DNA of 34,586 nt from Bacillota bacterium. GTDB taxonomy: Bacteria > Bacillota > Sulfobacillia > Sulfobacillales > Sulfobacillaceae. A model generated the notes under the pieces. That model saw nothing but the letters and a program-made list of their open reading frames with translations, was not told where the DNA came from and ran no database searches. Every line of letters begins with the position of its first letter. The first letter of the stretch is position 1. The stretch is from positions 1 through 34,586 of the forward strand of contig JAKADO010000028.1 of the NCBI GenBank assembly GCA_021820485.1. The letters are read 5' to 3'. Positions 1-7,801 of this stretch are shown piece by piece. A program made the position numbers and the translations under genes.

Positions 1-1164
1 CCCCCTCTTGAACCAATCCACCTGGCCAATGTACGCCCCAATCTGCCCGTTCTTGGCGAGCGTTTCCAATTGCGTCAACGATACGACCCGAACCGTAACC
101 TGGTGCGGCTTGAGACGGGCCAAAGTATGGGCAAGCTGGACCGCCTCAGGCATCGCCTGATTCACGTACACGGTCATGGGGCGTCCCCCCGGAAGTGCAG
201 CCGGCCAATTGCCCTGCAATCCCGCAATGCGGCCGCGGAAACTAGCCCGCACCCAATCGGAGACACTGATTCGGGGGTAGGTGGACACATTCTTGGCCCC
301 CGCACGGTAGATGAGATTCAGGTTGCCCGGAACGGGCAAGCTGCGCACATCGGCCAACAGCTTTTGAGGAATAGACCCTACTTGGTCCGGTTGCACAGGA
401 ACCAACTGCACGGCTTGATTTTGCACGCTCAGGACCGCCTGCTGGAACGACGGAACGACGACAAGCGAGATACGGGTCGGACCTCGGCCCGATTCGCGTC
501 GGAACGTCAGCATTCCGTTGGGCACCCAATTCGAGATCCGATATCCGCCCGTCCCAAACAAATTGGTGAGCTGCCAGTCCGATCCACCCCGCAAGAGGTC
601 AGATGCCGGGACGATGGCCAAAGCAGGATTGGCCAAAGCCTGCACAAAGGCGGTGGTTACCGGGTGGGTCAAATGGATCGCCACCGTCTGGCTGTTCACC
701 AATGAGACTCCCGACAAGAACGGCGTTTTGCCCTTAATCACGGCCGTGCTGCCTTGCACTGGGGCGAGCAGCTGCGCAGCCACGGCGGAATGGACAGAAG
801 GCCAAAGAGGCCGAGCCAGCGCCGCCGCAACGATGGACGCAGTCAAGTGTCCCCCGCCCACCATGGCCACCGGACGAATGTCCAAGGTCAGGACATTGCC
901 GTTAATGGTGTCATGCGAAACCAAATTCGGCAAGACCTGGCCGTCCGGCTCCAGGCGAAAGAGTGGTTCAAACACGTTGCTGGCCACTGCCCACTCGCTG
1001 CCGCTCGAAGCCAGTGCGGGATCAAGCGTCGCCGGATTATGAAAGATGGCTTCCGTAACACTGTCGGCTGGAGCCATCTGAATCGATTGCTTCGGTTTGG
1101 AAATCAATAAAGCGGGCACCAATGCCAGCACCAAGAGAAGCCAGGGCCACCACCTTCCGCGCAT
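1..1164 (-). CDS. Extracellular solute-binding protein, family 5-like, partial (runs off left edge)
   Basis: The frame is open for 388 codons from an ATG at 1164 down to base 1, so the C-terminus lies outside the window. The first 20 residues are a short basic start and a hydrophobic stretch (RWWPWLLLVLALVPALLI), a signal peptide or membrane anchor with no lipobox cysteine. Residues about 45-80 (ATLDPALASSGSEW, then VFEPLFRLEPDGQVLPNLV) match the N-terminal signature of oligopeptide/nickel-type ABC transporter binding proteins (SBP_bac_5), which bind peptides or other solutes outside the membrane. The ATG directly follows the TAG stop of the 63-residue upstream gene, so the two are probably translationally coupled in the polA-mutM operon. 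No permease or ATPase gene is visible, so the substrate is unknown. A protein of this family placed behind DNA-repair genes could have another role; the family call is fairly firm, the function is not. Confidence 0.68.
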   Translation of the reverse strand, partial: MRGRWWPWLLLVLALVPALLISKPKQSIQMAPADSVTEAIFHNPATLDPALASSGSEWAVASNVFEPLFRLEPDGQVLPNLVSHDTINGNVLTLDIRPVAMVGGGHLTASIVAAALARPLWPSVHSAVAAQLLAPVQGSTAVIKGKTPFLSGVSLVNSQTVAIHLTHPVTTAFVQALANPALAIVPASDLLRGGSDWQLTNLFGTGGYRISNWVPNGMLTFRRESGRGPTRISLVVVPSFQQAVLSVQNQAVQLVPVQPDQVGSIPQKLLADVRSLPVPGNLNLIYRAGAKNVSTYPRISVSDWVRASFRGRIAGLQGNWPAALPGGRPMTVYVNQAMPEAVQLAHTLARLKPHQVTVRVVSLTQLETLAKNGQIGAYIGQVDWFKRG

Positions 1165-1356
1165 CTAGGCCCGCTTCCCCGGCAGTTTCTCCAATTGCTG
1201 ATTGGTCAAGTCCTTTTCCGTGATGACGTCCAGTTTGAACCGATCCTCAAGCGGCACCAATTCCATTTCGCCGCGCACGCCCCATGAATTCCATAATAAT
1301 TCCATGACTTCCCGGGCCTGATCTTCCGAATCGAGCAATAGGCTGAATTTCTGCAT
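1165..1356 (-). CDS. Small acidic protein of unknown function, 63 aa
   Basis: The ATG at 1356 overlaps the TGA of mutM in the arrangement TGATG. A ribosome site AAGGAG lies about 8 bases upstream, which favours this ATG over the TTG one codon earlier. The protein is soluble, rich in Glu, Asp and Leu, with an alternating pattern that looks like a small alpha/beta domain (QKFSLLLDSEDQAREVMELL, then GEMELVPLEDRFKLDVITEKD). There is no membrane segment and no cysteine. I do not recognise a family. Overlap at the start and exact abutment at the stop with the solute-binding protein gene indicate that it is a translated member of the polA-mutM operon and not a chance frame. Confidence 0.65.
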   Translation of the reverse strand: MQKFSLLLDSEDQAREVMELLWNSWGVRGEMELVPLEDRFKLDVITEKDLTNQQLEKLPGKRA

Positions 1357-2213
1357 CAACGGCTCTCCTTATTGTTTGATGTAATCCGCGCAACTCTTGC
1401 CAACCGCTGGCATCGCGGGCAAAAGTGACTGGACCTTCCGCCCAGCACCAGGCGTCGCACAGGGGTGTGGCAGCGGGGGCACGGTTTTCCCTCCCGTCCA
1501 TAGACGTGCAAGTACGCCTGATTGTCACCAGGGTGCCCCAGGGCATCTACGTAATCGGAAAACGACGTGCCCCGGTGGGCAATGGAACGTTCAAGCACCG
1601 TCCGAATAGCCCGGGCCAGCCGTGTGAGCTCCGAATCGCTTAAGGATCCGGCCGAACGTTCCGGGTGGATGCGCGCTTCAAACAGCGCTTCATCGGCGTA
1701 AATATTGCCGAGCCCGGCAATCAAGCCCTGATTCAATAAAGCCGTCTTGACGGCCACCTTCCGCCCCCTCAACACGCCTGCCAGAGCCGCACGCCCGAAC
1801 CCGGGCGACAACGGCTCGATGCCGAGCAAAAGCCCCGCATTGCTGGCATCTGCCCAGGCGATGCGGCCGAATCGCCGAGGATCTGACAATCTCAAGTGCC
1901 GATCGCCGAACGCGACAATCAAGTGTGTGTGCGGCCTCAACATCTCGCCCTCCGATTCCACCACCAACCGGCCACTCATACCCAGGTGAATTACGAGAGC
2001 CTCACCCTCGCCCACGGTCAACAAAAGAAATTTTCCGCGCCGCTCCACCGGGCCAAACACGCGTCCCTGAAGACGCCCGCGAATCGTTTCAGCATCCAAC
2101 GGCGACCGCTTGACCATCCGGCCGTCCAGATGGACCACTTGGTCGATCTGCTGGCCCGGCAAAGCCTCGTTCAAATACCGCCGAATGGTTTCGACTTCAG
2201 GGAGTTCAGGCAT
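1356..2213 (-). CDS. mutM: Formamidopyrimidine-DNA glycosylase (Fpg/MutM)
   Basis: This is a bifunctional base-excision repair enzyme that removes 8-oxoguanine and formamidopyrimidines and cleaves the abasic strand. The 285-residue protein begins MPELPEVETI, giving the catalytic Pro2 and Glu3. The conserved RGKFLLL lysine region is near residue 60, the helix-two-turn-helix signature GLIAGLGNIYADEALF is in the middle, and the C-terminal zinc finger has Cys245, Cys248, Cys265 and Cys268. Length and motif order are normal for the family. The start ATG lies 8 bases inside the 3' end of polA, so both are made from one transcript; the polA-mutM order is common in Firmicutes. The gene that often follows (coaE) is absent here and is replaced by a 63-residue gene. 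Confidence 0.96.
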   Translation of the reverse strand: MPELPEVETIRRYLNEALPGQQIDQVVHLDGRMVKRSPLDAETIRGRLQGRVFGPVERRGKFLLLTVGEGEALVIHLGMSGRLVVESEGEMLRPHTHLIVAFGDRHLRLSDPRRFGRIAWADASNAGLLLGIEPLSPGFGRAALAGVLRGRKVAVKTALLNQGLIAGLGNIYADEALFEARIHPERSAGSLSDSELTRLARAIRTVLERSIAHRGTSFSDYVDALGHPGDNQAYLHVYGREGKPCPRCHTPVRRLVLGGRSSHFCPRCQRLARVARITSNNKESR

Positions 2214-4761
2214 GATGGTCCGGCATCTCCCACGAAGTCATGGATTCCCATGTCTTCCCCTCTTTAAACTCCACCACCAAGGGAACCTTCAAGTCGATCG
2301 CCCGGCTCATGTCCTGCTCCGCCACGCTCGCCAGCTGCGTCAATTCGCTCACCTCAGCATCCCAAATCAGTTCGTCATGCACCTGCAGTATCATGGTGCT
2401 CTTGAGGCCTTGGTGGCGCATGTCGGACGCAATGCGTAGCATTGCCACCTTGATTAAGTCAGCCGCACTGCCCTGAATGGCTGTATTCATCGCCATGCGC
2501 TCGGCATATTGACGGCGCACGTGATTCTTGCTGAGAATTTCCGGCAGAAGCCGACGGCGTCCCAAGATGGTGGACACATACCCATCCCGCCGGGCCCCCT
2601 CGATCACGCCGTCAAAATACTGTTTCAACTGGGGATAGCGGCGGTAGTAGCGCTCAATGTAATCCTTGGCCTCCGTGCGGCTCACACCCGTATCACGTGA
2701 TAGACCAAAATCGGAAATGCCATAGATGATGCCAAAGTTGACCGCTTTGGCACGGCTGCGCCAGGTCGCATCCACCTCATCAATCGGGATGTTGAATATC
2801 TCCGACGCCGTGCGACGGTGAATATCCTCGCCGTCCATGAAGGCTTGGATCAAGTTCGCATCCCCCGCCAAATGCGCGAGCACACGGAGTTCAATCTGCG
2901 AATAGTCAGCGGCCAACAACGTGCGTCCAGCCGTGGGCACAAACACCCCTCGCACCCGCCGGCCCAACGGCAAACGAACCGGAATGTTCTGCAGGTTGGG
3001 ATCGCTGGATGAGAGGCGCCCTGTGGCCGTGACGGTTTGATGAAACGTGGTGTGGATGCGTCCGTCAGGACCAATCAGCGGCAACAAGCCTTCCACGTAG
3101 GTGCTCTGGATTTTCACCAATTGCCGGTAGGTAAGGATTTGTTCCACAATCGGATGGAGCGGCAGCAAGGTTTCCAGCGTTTCGGCATCGGTGGAAAATC
3201 CGGTCTTGGTGCGCTTTACAGCTGGAAGCCTCAGCCGACCGAACAAGATCTCCCCGAGCTGGCGTTGGGAGTTGATATTGAAGCGTTCATCTCCCGCGAG
3301 GCGGTAAATCTCCTCCTCAGCAGCGGTAATTCCCTGGGCCAGTTCATCCCCCAGCTCTCTAAGGCGCGTGCGATCCACCACCACGCCCACCGCCTCCATG
3401 GACGCCAACACCCCCGCCAGGGGCAACTCGACGTCGCGGTACAAACTTACCAAATCCCGATCGCGAAGCTCGGTTTCGAGGCGACGGGAGAGTTCCACCA
3501 CGGCTGCCGCCGCCTCACCCGTCCCCGGCGCCGGATGAGCCAAATCCCAGTCATCCAACAGAGCGGTCAATCCGTAGTCCCGCCGCTCAGTGTCCAAGAG
3601 ATAGGCCTGTATCTTCACATCATCCACAAATCCGGGCTGGGAGCGATGTGCCTCCAGACACTGCCGAAGCGACTCCTTGATGCCCCATCCCACCAGGCGG
3701 ATTGACTCCGGCGGGAATTCCAAGGCCGGTCTCTGCAATACATGATGAGTTTCGGGGTGGTAAATCCACAAGTGCCCGCCTTCTTGGACGCAACCGTAAA
3801 CAGTGGCAGAATCCCAGGCGAACTCTTCCTCTTGCACCCTCACCACCGCCGGCAATGCTGCCCGAGTCCTGGTGGATCCGGCTTCGGATGGCTGGTCCGC
3901 GATGCCCAGGCGCTTCCGCACGGCATGCAGTTCCAGCCGATCGAGCAATTCCCTCAGTTCCGGCGTTACGCGCCATTGGAATGGTTCATCGATTTGGGGC
4001 CAATCCAGCGGCACGTTCGTAACAATGGTCGCCAAGTCCCGGTAGCGCCGCGCGTCCGCCTCATGACCTTCCAGCGCCTTTTTCCAACGTGTATTCGTAA
4101 TTTCGCCCAGATGGTCGATCAGGTTTTCAATCGAATCATAGGACTCAATCAGCGCCAAAGCCGACTTCTGGCCGATGCCGGCCACGCCGGGGATATTGTC
4201 GGAACCGTCTCCCATCAAACCTTTCAGGTCTGGAACCTGCTCTGGCCACACTCCCATTTTCTCCTTGACGCGCTGGCGGGTCATGCGGTCCAAATCAGAA
4301 ATTCCCGTTCGGCTGGTCAACAGCACGGTGATGGCTGGCTCGACCAATTGCAGCAAGTCGCGATCGCCGGTCAGAATCAGAGACTCATAACCCCTGTCCC
4401 GTCCCATCACAGCCAGTGTTCCCAGGGTGTCGTCCGCCTCATAACCGCTAATTGAGAGCACCGGGACGCACAGGCGATTCAAGAGCTCCTTGACCAGCGG
4501 CAGTTGTTGCCGGAAATCATCAGGGCTTTCATCACGGTTGGCCTTGTAGAGCGTGTATTGCTCATGGCGAAAGGTTGCTTCCGGCGCGTCAAACACCACC
4601 ACCAGGCGTTCCGGATTTTCCTGGTCGGCGACGCGGAGGAGCATCGAGGCGAACCCATGAATCGCGCCGGTCGGAATCCCGGCCCGGGTCGTCAGCGGGG
4701 GCAGCGCATGGTATGCCCGGAACAGCAAACTATGGCCATCGATTAACAGTTGGGTCGGCAT
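2206..4761 (-). CDS. polA: DNA polymerase I, apparently without proofreading
   Basis: Replication and repair polymerase of 851 residues. Residues 1 to about 290 are the 5'-3' flap nuclease (acidic clusters YEADD and DLKGLMGDGSDNIPGV). The central domain corresponds to the 3'-5' exonuclease, but the metal-binding acids of ExoI (DxE), ExoII and ExoIII are not visible; the ExoII region reads GWGIKESLRQ. This resembles Taq and Geobacillus Pol I, which cannot proofread. The polymerase domain is intact: motif A DYSQIELR near residue 620, motif B RAKAVNFGIIYG near 668, motif C QVHDELIWD near 792. The ATG at 4761 has AAGGAG about 11 bases upstream. It is the first gene of the operon, and the 170-bp gap to the divergent hydrolase must hold its promoter, though I see no strong -35/-10 pair. 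Confidence 0.97.
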   Translation of the reverse strand: MPTQLLIDGHSLLFRAYHALPPLTTRAGIPTGAIHGFASMLLRVADQENPERLVVVFDAPEATFRHEQYTLYKANRDESPDDFRQQLPLVKELLNRLCVPVLSISGYEADDTLGTLAVMGRDRGYESLILTGDRDLLQLVEPAITVLLTSRTGISDLDRMTRQRVKEKMGVWPEQVPDLKGLMGDGSDNIPGVAGIGQKSALALIESYDSIENLIDHLGEITNTRWKKALEGHEADARRYRDLATIVTNVPLDWPQIDEPFQWRVTPELRELLDRLELHAVRKRLGIADQPSEAGSTRTRAALPAVVRVQEEEFAWDSATVYGCVQEGGHLWIYHPETHHVLQRPALEFPPESIRLVGWGIKESLRQCLEAHRSQPGFVDDVKIQAYLLDTERRDYGLTALLDDWDLAHPAPGTGEAAAAVVELSRRLETELRDRDLVSLYRDVELPLAGVLASMEAVGVVVDRTRLRELGDELAQGITAAEEEIYRLAGDERFNINSQRQLGEILFGRLRLPAVKRTKTGFSTDAETLETLLPLHPIVEQILTYRQLVKIQSTYVEGLLPLIGPDGRIHTTFHQTVTATGRLSSSDPNLQNIPVRLPLGRRVRGVFVPTAGRTLLAADYSQIELRVLAHLAGDANLIQAFMDGEDIHRRTASEIFNIPIDEVDATWRSRAKAVNFGIIYGISDFGLSRDTGVSRTEAKDYIERYYRRYPQLKQYFDGVIEGARRDGYVSTILGRRRLLPEILSKNHVRRQYAERMAMNTAIQGSAADLIKVAMLRIASDMRHQGLKSTMILQVHDELIWDAEVSELTQLASVAEQDMSRAIDLKVPLVVEFKEGKTWESMTSWEMPDHHA

Positions 4762-4812
4762 CTAGGGCGAGGCTCCTTAATTCACTAATATCCATTCTTT
4801 ATGGACGGCACT

Positions 4813-4826
4813 CACTGCGATCAGTG
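4813..4826. promoter_or_regulatory. Short palindrome between polA and the hydrolase gene
   Basis: The sequence CACTG-CGAT-CAGTG is an inverted repeat with 5-bp arms and a 4-bp centre. It lies midway in the 170-bp gap between two divergent genes, a position where an operator would act. It is short enough to arise by chance; no protein is assigned. Confidence 0.25.
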
Positions 4827-4931
4827 TCGCGGGTGTATAGTCTATGTTAACAAATGGCGAACGGCACGGACAAGCGCTCATCGCCGGTCCCCGCCATAGC
4901 CATGGAATTAATTCGGTGACAAGGAGATCTT

Positions 4932-5612
4932 ATGGCACACTGGTATCTCATTCATGGTGCGGCATCAAGCCGCCTCACCTGGACGCGCCAAATGAAGGTG
5001 CTTCCCTCTGCTACTCGCGCGGAACTTCCGCCCCTTTGGGACATCGCTCCCGACCATCTGATTGAGGCTTGGGCCGACTGGTGCCTTCAACAGTTGCACC
5101 AACCCGCCGTCATCATGGGGCATTCATTGGGAGGCGCCATCGCTCAGCGCATGGCGCTCAAATCGCCCACGCTGGTAGCCGGACTGGTGCTGGTCGGCAC
5201 CGGCCCGCACCTGCCGGTAAACCCCTCCTTGATCCAGTCTTTAACGGATGCGCCCCAAGAAGCGTTGGAGCGCATCACCCGCTGGTCGCTCTCCAAGGAG
5301 GCCGAACCGGAACTGGTCGCCCGAAGCTTGGTCCAAGCCCAGCAGATTGACGGCCGCCGCGCATACCGGGAGTTTTTGTCCTGCACTTATTTCGATGTTC
5401 GGGATGAATTGGCGCGCATTGAGTGCCCGCGGGCCATCATCGCCGGAGAAGAAGATCGCATGACGCCGAAATCGTTGACCGATGAATTCGTCGAGGCCTG
5501 GCCCGAGGCCCTCCATTACACCGTACCGGCGGCTGGGCACATGATGATGCTGGAACAGCCGGATGCGTTCAATGCCATCTTGGCGGACGTGATGGACCAC
5601 TTCAACTGGTAG
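4932..5612 (+). CDS. Alpha/beta hydrolase
   Basis: The 226-residue protein has the alpha/beta-hydrolase triad: nucleophile Ser65 in GHSLGG, an acid in the GEEDRMTP segment near residue 180, and His in AAGHMMMLEQP near residue 206. The oxyanion HG motif is at LIHGAASS near residue 7. The N-terminal half is shorter than usual, because only about 55 residues separate the HG motif and the nucleophile elbow, so the protein is compact (family members are often 250-290 residues). The ATG at 4932 has a good site, AAGGAG, about 8 bases upstream. It faces polA and runs into the winged-helix regulator gene with an 11-bp tail-to-tail overlap. The substrate cannot be told; esterases, lactonases and C-C hydrolases share this pattern. 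Confidence 0.88.
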   Translation: MAHWYLIHGAASSRLTWTRQMKVLPSATRAELPPLWDIAPDHLIEAWADWCLQQLHQPAVIMGHSLGGAIAQRMALKSPTLVAGLVLVGTGPHLPVNPSLIQSLTDAPQEALERITRWSLSKEAEPELVARSLVQAQQIDGRRAYREFLSCTYFDVRDELARIECPRAIIAGEEDRMTPKSLTDEFVEAWPEALHYTVPAAGHMMMLEQPDAFNAILADVMDHFNW

Positions 5613-6051
5613 GCAAACGCCCGAGCTTCACGGACAGCGCCACCGGCTGGGCGCGTCCGCGCGGCTCTCCGTGCGCGCTTTGCCACCGATACAACACAGC
5701 CTTCAGCTCATTGACCAGTTGTCCAGTTTCGGCAACCGTCAGCCACAGGGATTGGTCGATGTCCAGAAGGCCCGGTTCCATCGGAATTGTTGGCGTTGCG
5801 CGGAGCGGCCGATGCCCACTTACCCGATAGCGCTTTTCGACTGTACCCTCGGCGGTCGGCACGTCCTCGGCAACGAGCAGTCCTCCACTGACAAGACGCT
5901 GCAGGTGATAATGCGCATTGCCGACCGTCGCGTTCACGGTGCGAGCCACCTCTTTGGCGGTCAATGGGGATTCGTGAAGCAGTGCCATAATTTCCTGGCG
6001 CAATCGATGCAACAACAACTTCTGCTGGTCCACCGTCAATTCCTCGGCCAT
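5602..6051 (-). CDS. Winged-helix transcriptional regulator, ArsR-like
   Basis: A 149-residue protein with an N-terminal winged helix: residues about 10-70 read as three helices and a wing (LLHRLRQEIMALLHESPLTA, then KEVARTVNATVGNAHYHLQRL, then GGLLVAEDV). This is the layout of ArsR/HTH_20-type DNA-binding proteins. The C-terminal half (ATPTIPMEPGLLDIDQSLWL onward) resembles a short ligand or dimer domain but I do not recognise it. The ATG at 6051 has GGGAGGA six bases upstream; an in-frame TTG at 6069 would include that site in the coding sequence and is less likely. The gene begins only 30 bases after the terminator of the tRNA-Leu gene, so it has little space for its own promoter. Its stop overlaps the hydrolase stop by 11 bp, so regulation of that gene is possible but unproven. 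Confidence 0.8.
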   Translation of the reverse strand: MAEELTVDQQKLLLHRLRQEIMALLHESPLTAKEVARTVNATVGNAHYHLQRLVSGGLLVAEDVPTAEGTVEKRYRVSGHRPLRATPTIPMEPGLLDIDQSLWLTVAETGQLVNELKAVLYRWQSAHGEPRGRAQPVALSVKLGRLPTS

Positions 6052-6080
6052 ATGTCCTCCCGATTGCAAGCAGTATGGAT

Positions 6081-6109
6081 GAAAAAAGCGGCCCCATGAT
6101 GGGGCCGCT
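6081..6109 (-). terminator. Rho-independent terminator after tRNA-Leu
   Basis: Read on the minus strand, a 9-bp GC-rich stem (AGCGGCCCC / GGGGCCGCT) with a 5-base loop is followed by six T residues. It lies 7 bases after the CCA end of the tRNA gene and 30 bases before the start of the regulator gene. Confidence 0.88.
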
Positions 6110-6116
6110 AATCTTT

Positions 6117-6204
6117 TGGTGCCGAAGGCCGGACTTGAACCGGCACGAGGGTTTGCCTCACGCGATTTTGAGTCGCGCGCGTCTGCCTATTCCGCCACTT
6201 CGGC
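6117..6204 (-). tRNA. tRNA-Leu (anticodon CAA)
   Basis: An 88-base class II tRNA with encoded CCA. The acceptor stem pairs GCCGAAG with CTTCGGC. The anticodon stem CGCGA/TCGCG closes the loop CTCAAAA, which gives anticodon CAA for UUG codons. A long variable arm is present (GAGG paired with CCTC), as expected for leucine. The T arm is GCCGG-TTCAAGT-CCGGC. It has its own promoter at 6217-6245 and terminator at 6081-6109. Confidence 0.97.
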
Positions 6205-6216
6205 GCCGACTATCCT

Positions 6217-6245
6217 ATTATACCTGAACTCCAAGGATGTTTCAA
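6217..6245 (-). promoter_or_regulatory. Sigma-A type promoter of tRNA-Leu
   Basis: On the minus strand TTGAAA (6245-6240) is followed after exactly 17 bases by a perfect TATAAT (6222-6217). The tRNA 5' end is 12 bases downstream, leaving room for a short leader removed by RNase P. The promoter sits in the 45-bp gap after glnA. Confidence 0.9.
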
Positions 6246-6249
6246 GCAC

Positions 6250-7665
6250 CTAGCTGTTGAAATATAGTTCGAACTCCATGGGATGCGGACGCAAATTCAC
6301 CACATCCACTTCATTCTTTTGCTTGAAGTCGATCCATGTTTGCACCACATCTTCCGTGAAGACATCTCCCGCCAGGAGCCAATCGTGGTCACGGCGCAGG
6401 TTCTCGAGCGCCTCGTTGAGGGAGCCCGGAACGCTGGCAATCTTTTCAAGTTCTTCCGAGCTCATCGCGTAAATGTTGCGATCCATCGGCCCGAATCCGA
6501 GCTTCACCGGATCGCGCTTGTTGCGGATCCCATCGAGGCCGGCCATCAGAATGGCGGCAAAAGCCAAGTATGGATTCGCTGTGGCATCCGGCGTGCGGAA
6601 CTCTATGCGGCTCGCCTGCGGCGCTGCCGTCTTGGGAATGCGAATGGCTGCCGATCGGTTTCCATGAGAGAACACAATATTGACTGGAGCCTCATATCCG
6701 GGGACCAAGCGCCGGTACGAGTTGGTGGACGGATTGGTCAAGGCCAGCAACGCGGGAGCGTGATACAAAACCCCTCCGATGTAGTGGAGCGCCAGCTCCG
6801 ACAGGCGGGCATAGCCCTTTTCGTCAAAAAAGAGCGGCTTTCCATCTTTCCATAAGGATTGGTGCACATGCATGCCGTTGCCATTGTCGCCGAAGATGGG
6901 CTTCGGCATGAATGTGACGGCTTTCCCGTGCTGGAAGGCCACATTGCGGAGCACATACTTGTACTGCATCACCGTGTCAGCCTGCCGGACCAAGGTTGAG
7001 AACCGCAAGTCGATTTCGCCCTGCCCGCCGCTGGCCACCTCGTGATGGTGCATTTCAACGCGAATCCCGAACTGCTGCAACGCCTTGACCATGGCCGTCC
7101 GAATATGGTGGGTTTGGTCAACAGGGCTCGGGGGGAAGTAGCCCTCCTTGGGACGAATGGTCAACCCCAAGCCACCCTCGCGGCCGGAGTTCCAGTACCC
7201 TTCCGATGAGTCAAGATGGAAAAGGGCTTGGTGCCCTTGGTTGAGAAATCGAACCGAATCAAAAAGGAAAAATTCCAGCTCTGGACCCCAATAAGAGGTG
7301 TCGGCAATGCCTGTCGCCTTCAGGTACTCCTCCGCATTGCGGGCGATGCGGCGCGGATCGCGCTGATATGGCACGCCTTCGGGATCGGTTACGTCACAAA
7401 TGATGCTCAAGGTGGGGACGTTGTGAAAGGGATCCACCACCGCCGTGTTCGGGTCGGGCACCATGATCATGTCGCTTTCCTCAATGCTGCGGAAACCTCG
7501 AATGCTCGAGCCATCAAAGGGGATTCCGCGCGTGAGGGTTTCCTCATCGATCTCCGACACCGGCAGCGTGACATGCTGCCATGTCCCCGGAAGATCCACG
7601 ATGTGAAAATCCACCATTTCGATGTTCTTTTCCCGGATAAGCCGTAAAACGTCCTCAACCTTCAC
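6250..7665 (-). CDS. glnA: Type I glutamine synthetase
   Basis: This enzyme joins ammonia and glutamate to glutamine using ATP and is the main entry of ammonia into metabolism. The 471-residue protein shows the beta-Grasp start, the active-site loop segment PFDGSSIRGF near residue 50, WGPELEFFLFD near 128, GNGMHVHQSLWKDG near 265 and NRSAAIRIP near 340. Residues near 397 read MDRNIYAMSSEE, keeping the tyrosine that is adenylylated in the enterobacterial (GSI-beta) enzyme; the length is also closer to GSI-beta (about 469) than to the 444-residue GSI-alpha of Bacillus. Whether it is adenylylated is unknown; no glnE or glnR is in the window. The start is a GTG with GGAGGGGA upstream. It is read from a strong promoter at 7733-7762, and no terminator is seen before the tRNA gene. 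Confidence 0.97.
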   Translation of the reverse strand: MKVEDVLRLIREKNIEMVDFHIVDLPGTWQHVTLPVSEIDEETLTRGIPFDGSSIRGFRSIEESDMIMVPDPNTAVVDPFHNVPTLSIICDVTDPEGVPYQRDPRRIARNAEEYLKATGIADTSYWGPELEFFLFDSVRFLNQGHQALFHLDSSEGYWNSGREGGLGLTIRPKEGYFPPSPVDQTHHIRTAMVKALQQFGIRVEMHHHEVASGGQGEIDLRFSTLVRQADTVMQYKYVLRNVAFQHGKAVTFMPKPIFGDNGNGMHVHQSLWKDGKPLFFDEKGYARLSELALHYIGGVLYHAPALLALTNPSTNSYRRLVPGYEAPVNIVFSHGNRSAAIRIPKTAAPQASRIEFRTPDATANPYLAFAAILMAGLDGIRNKRDPVKLGFGPMDRNIYAMSSEELEKIASVPGSLNEALENLRRDHDWLLAGDVFTEDVVQTWIDFKQKNEVDVVNLRPHPMEFELYFNS

Positions 7666-7732
7666 AGCAGTTCCCCTCCATTTGTCCTTCGTCCTGTCAG
7701 GTTTGCTCCGAATAGCTTACAAACACGATTTG

Positions 7733-7762
7733 ATTATATGTATTTGGTCGAAATTGTGTCAA
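7733..7762 (-). promoter_or_regulatory. Consensus sigma-A promoter of glnA
   Basis: On the minus strand a perfect TTGACA (7762-7757) and a perfect TATAAT (7738-7733) are separated by 18 bases. The glnA start lies about 67 bases downstream, which leaves an untranslated leader of roughly 60 bases. I found no TGTNA-N7-TNACA box of the GlnR/TnrA type. Confidence 0.93.
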
Positions 7763-7801
7763 CGATATGTGTAAGTTTCTCGGAAATTGCTGACAGGTCG
7801 A

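Noticed and set aside
70..1110. Plus-strand open frames of 118-211 residues
   Set aside because: They are antisense to the solute-binding protein gene, lack ribosome sites and domain patterns, and overlap one another in different frames.
7666..7801. GlnR/TnrA operator before glnA
   Set aside because: No TGTNA-N7-TNACA match was found; the TGT and ACA pieces present have the wrong spacing.
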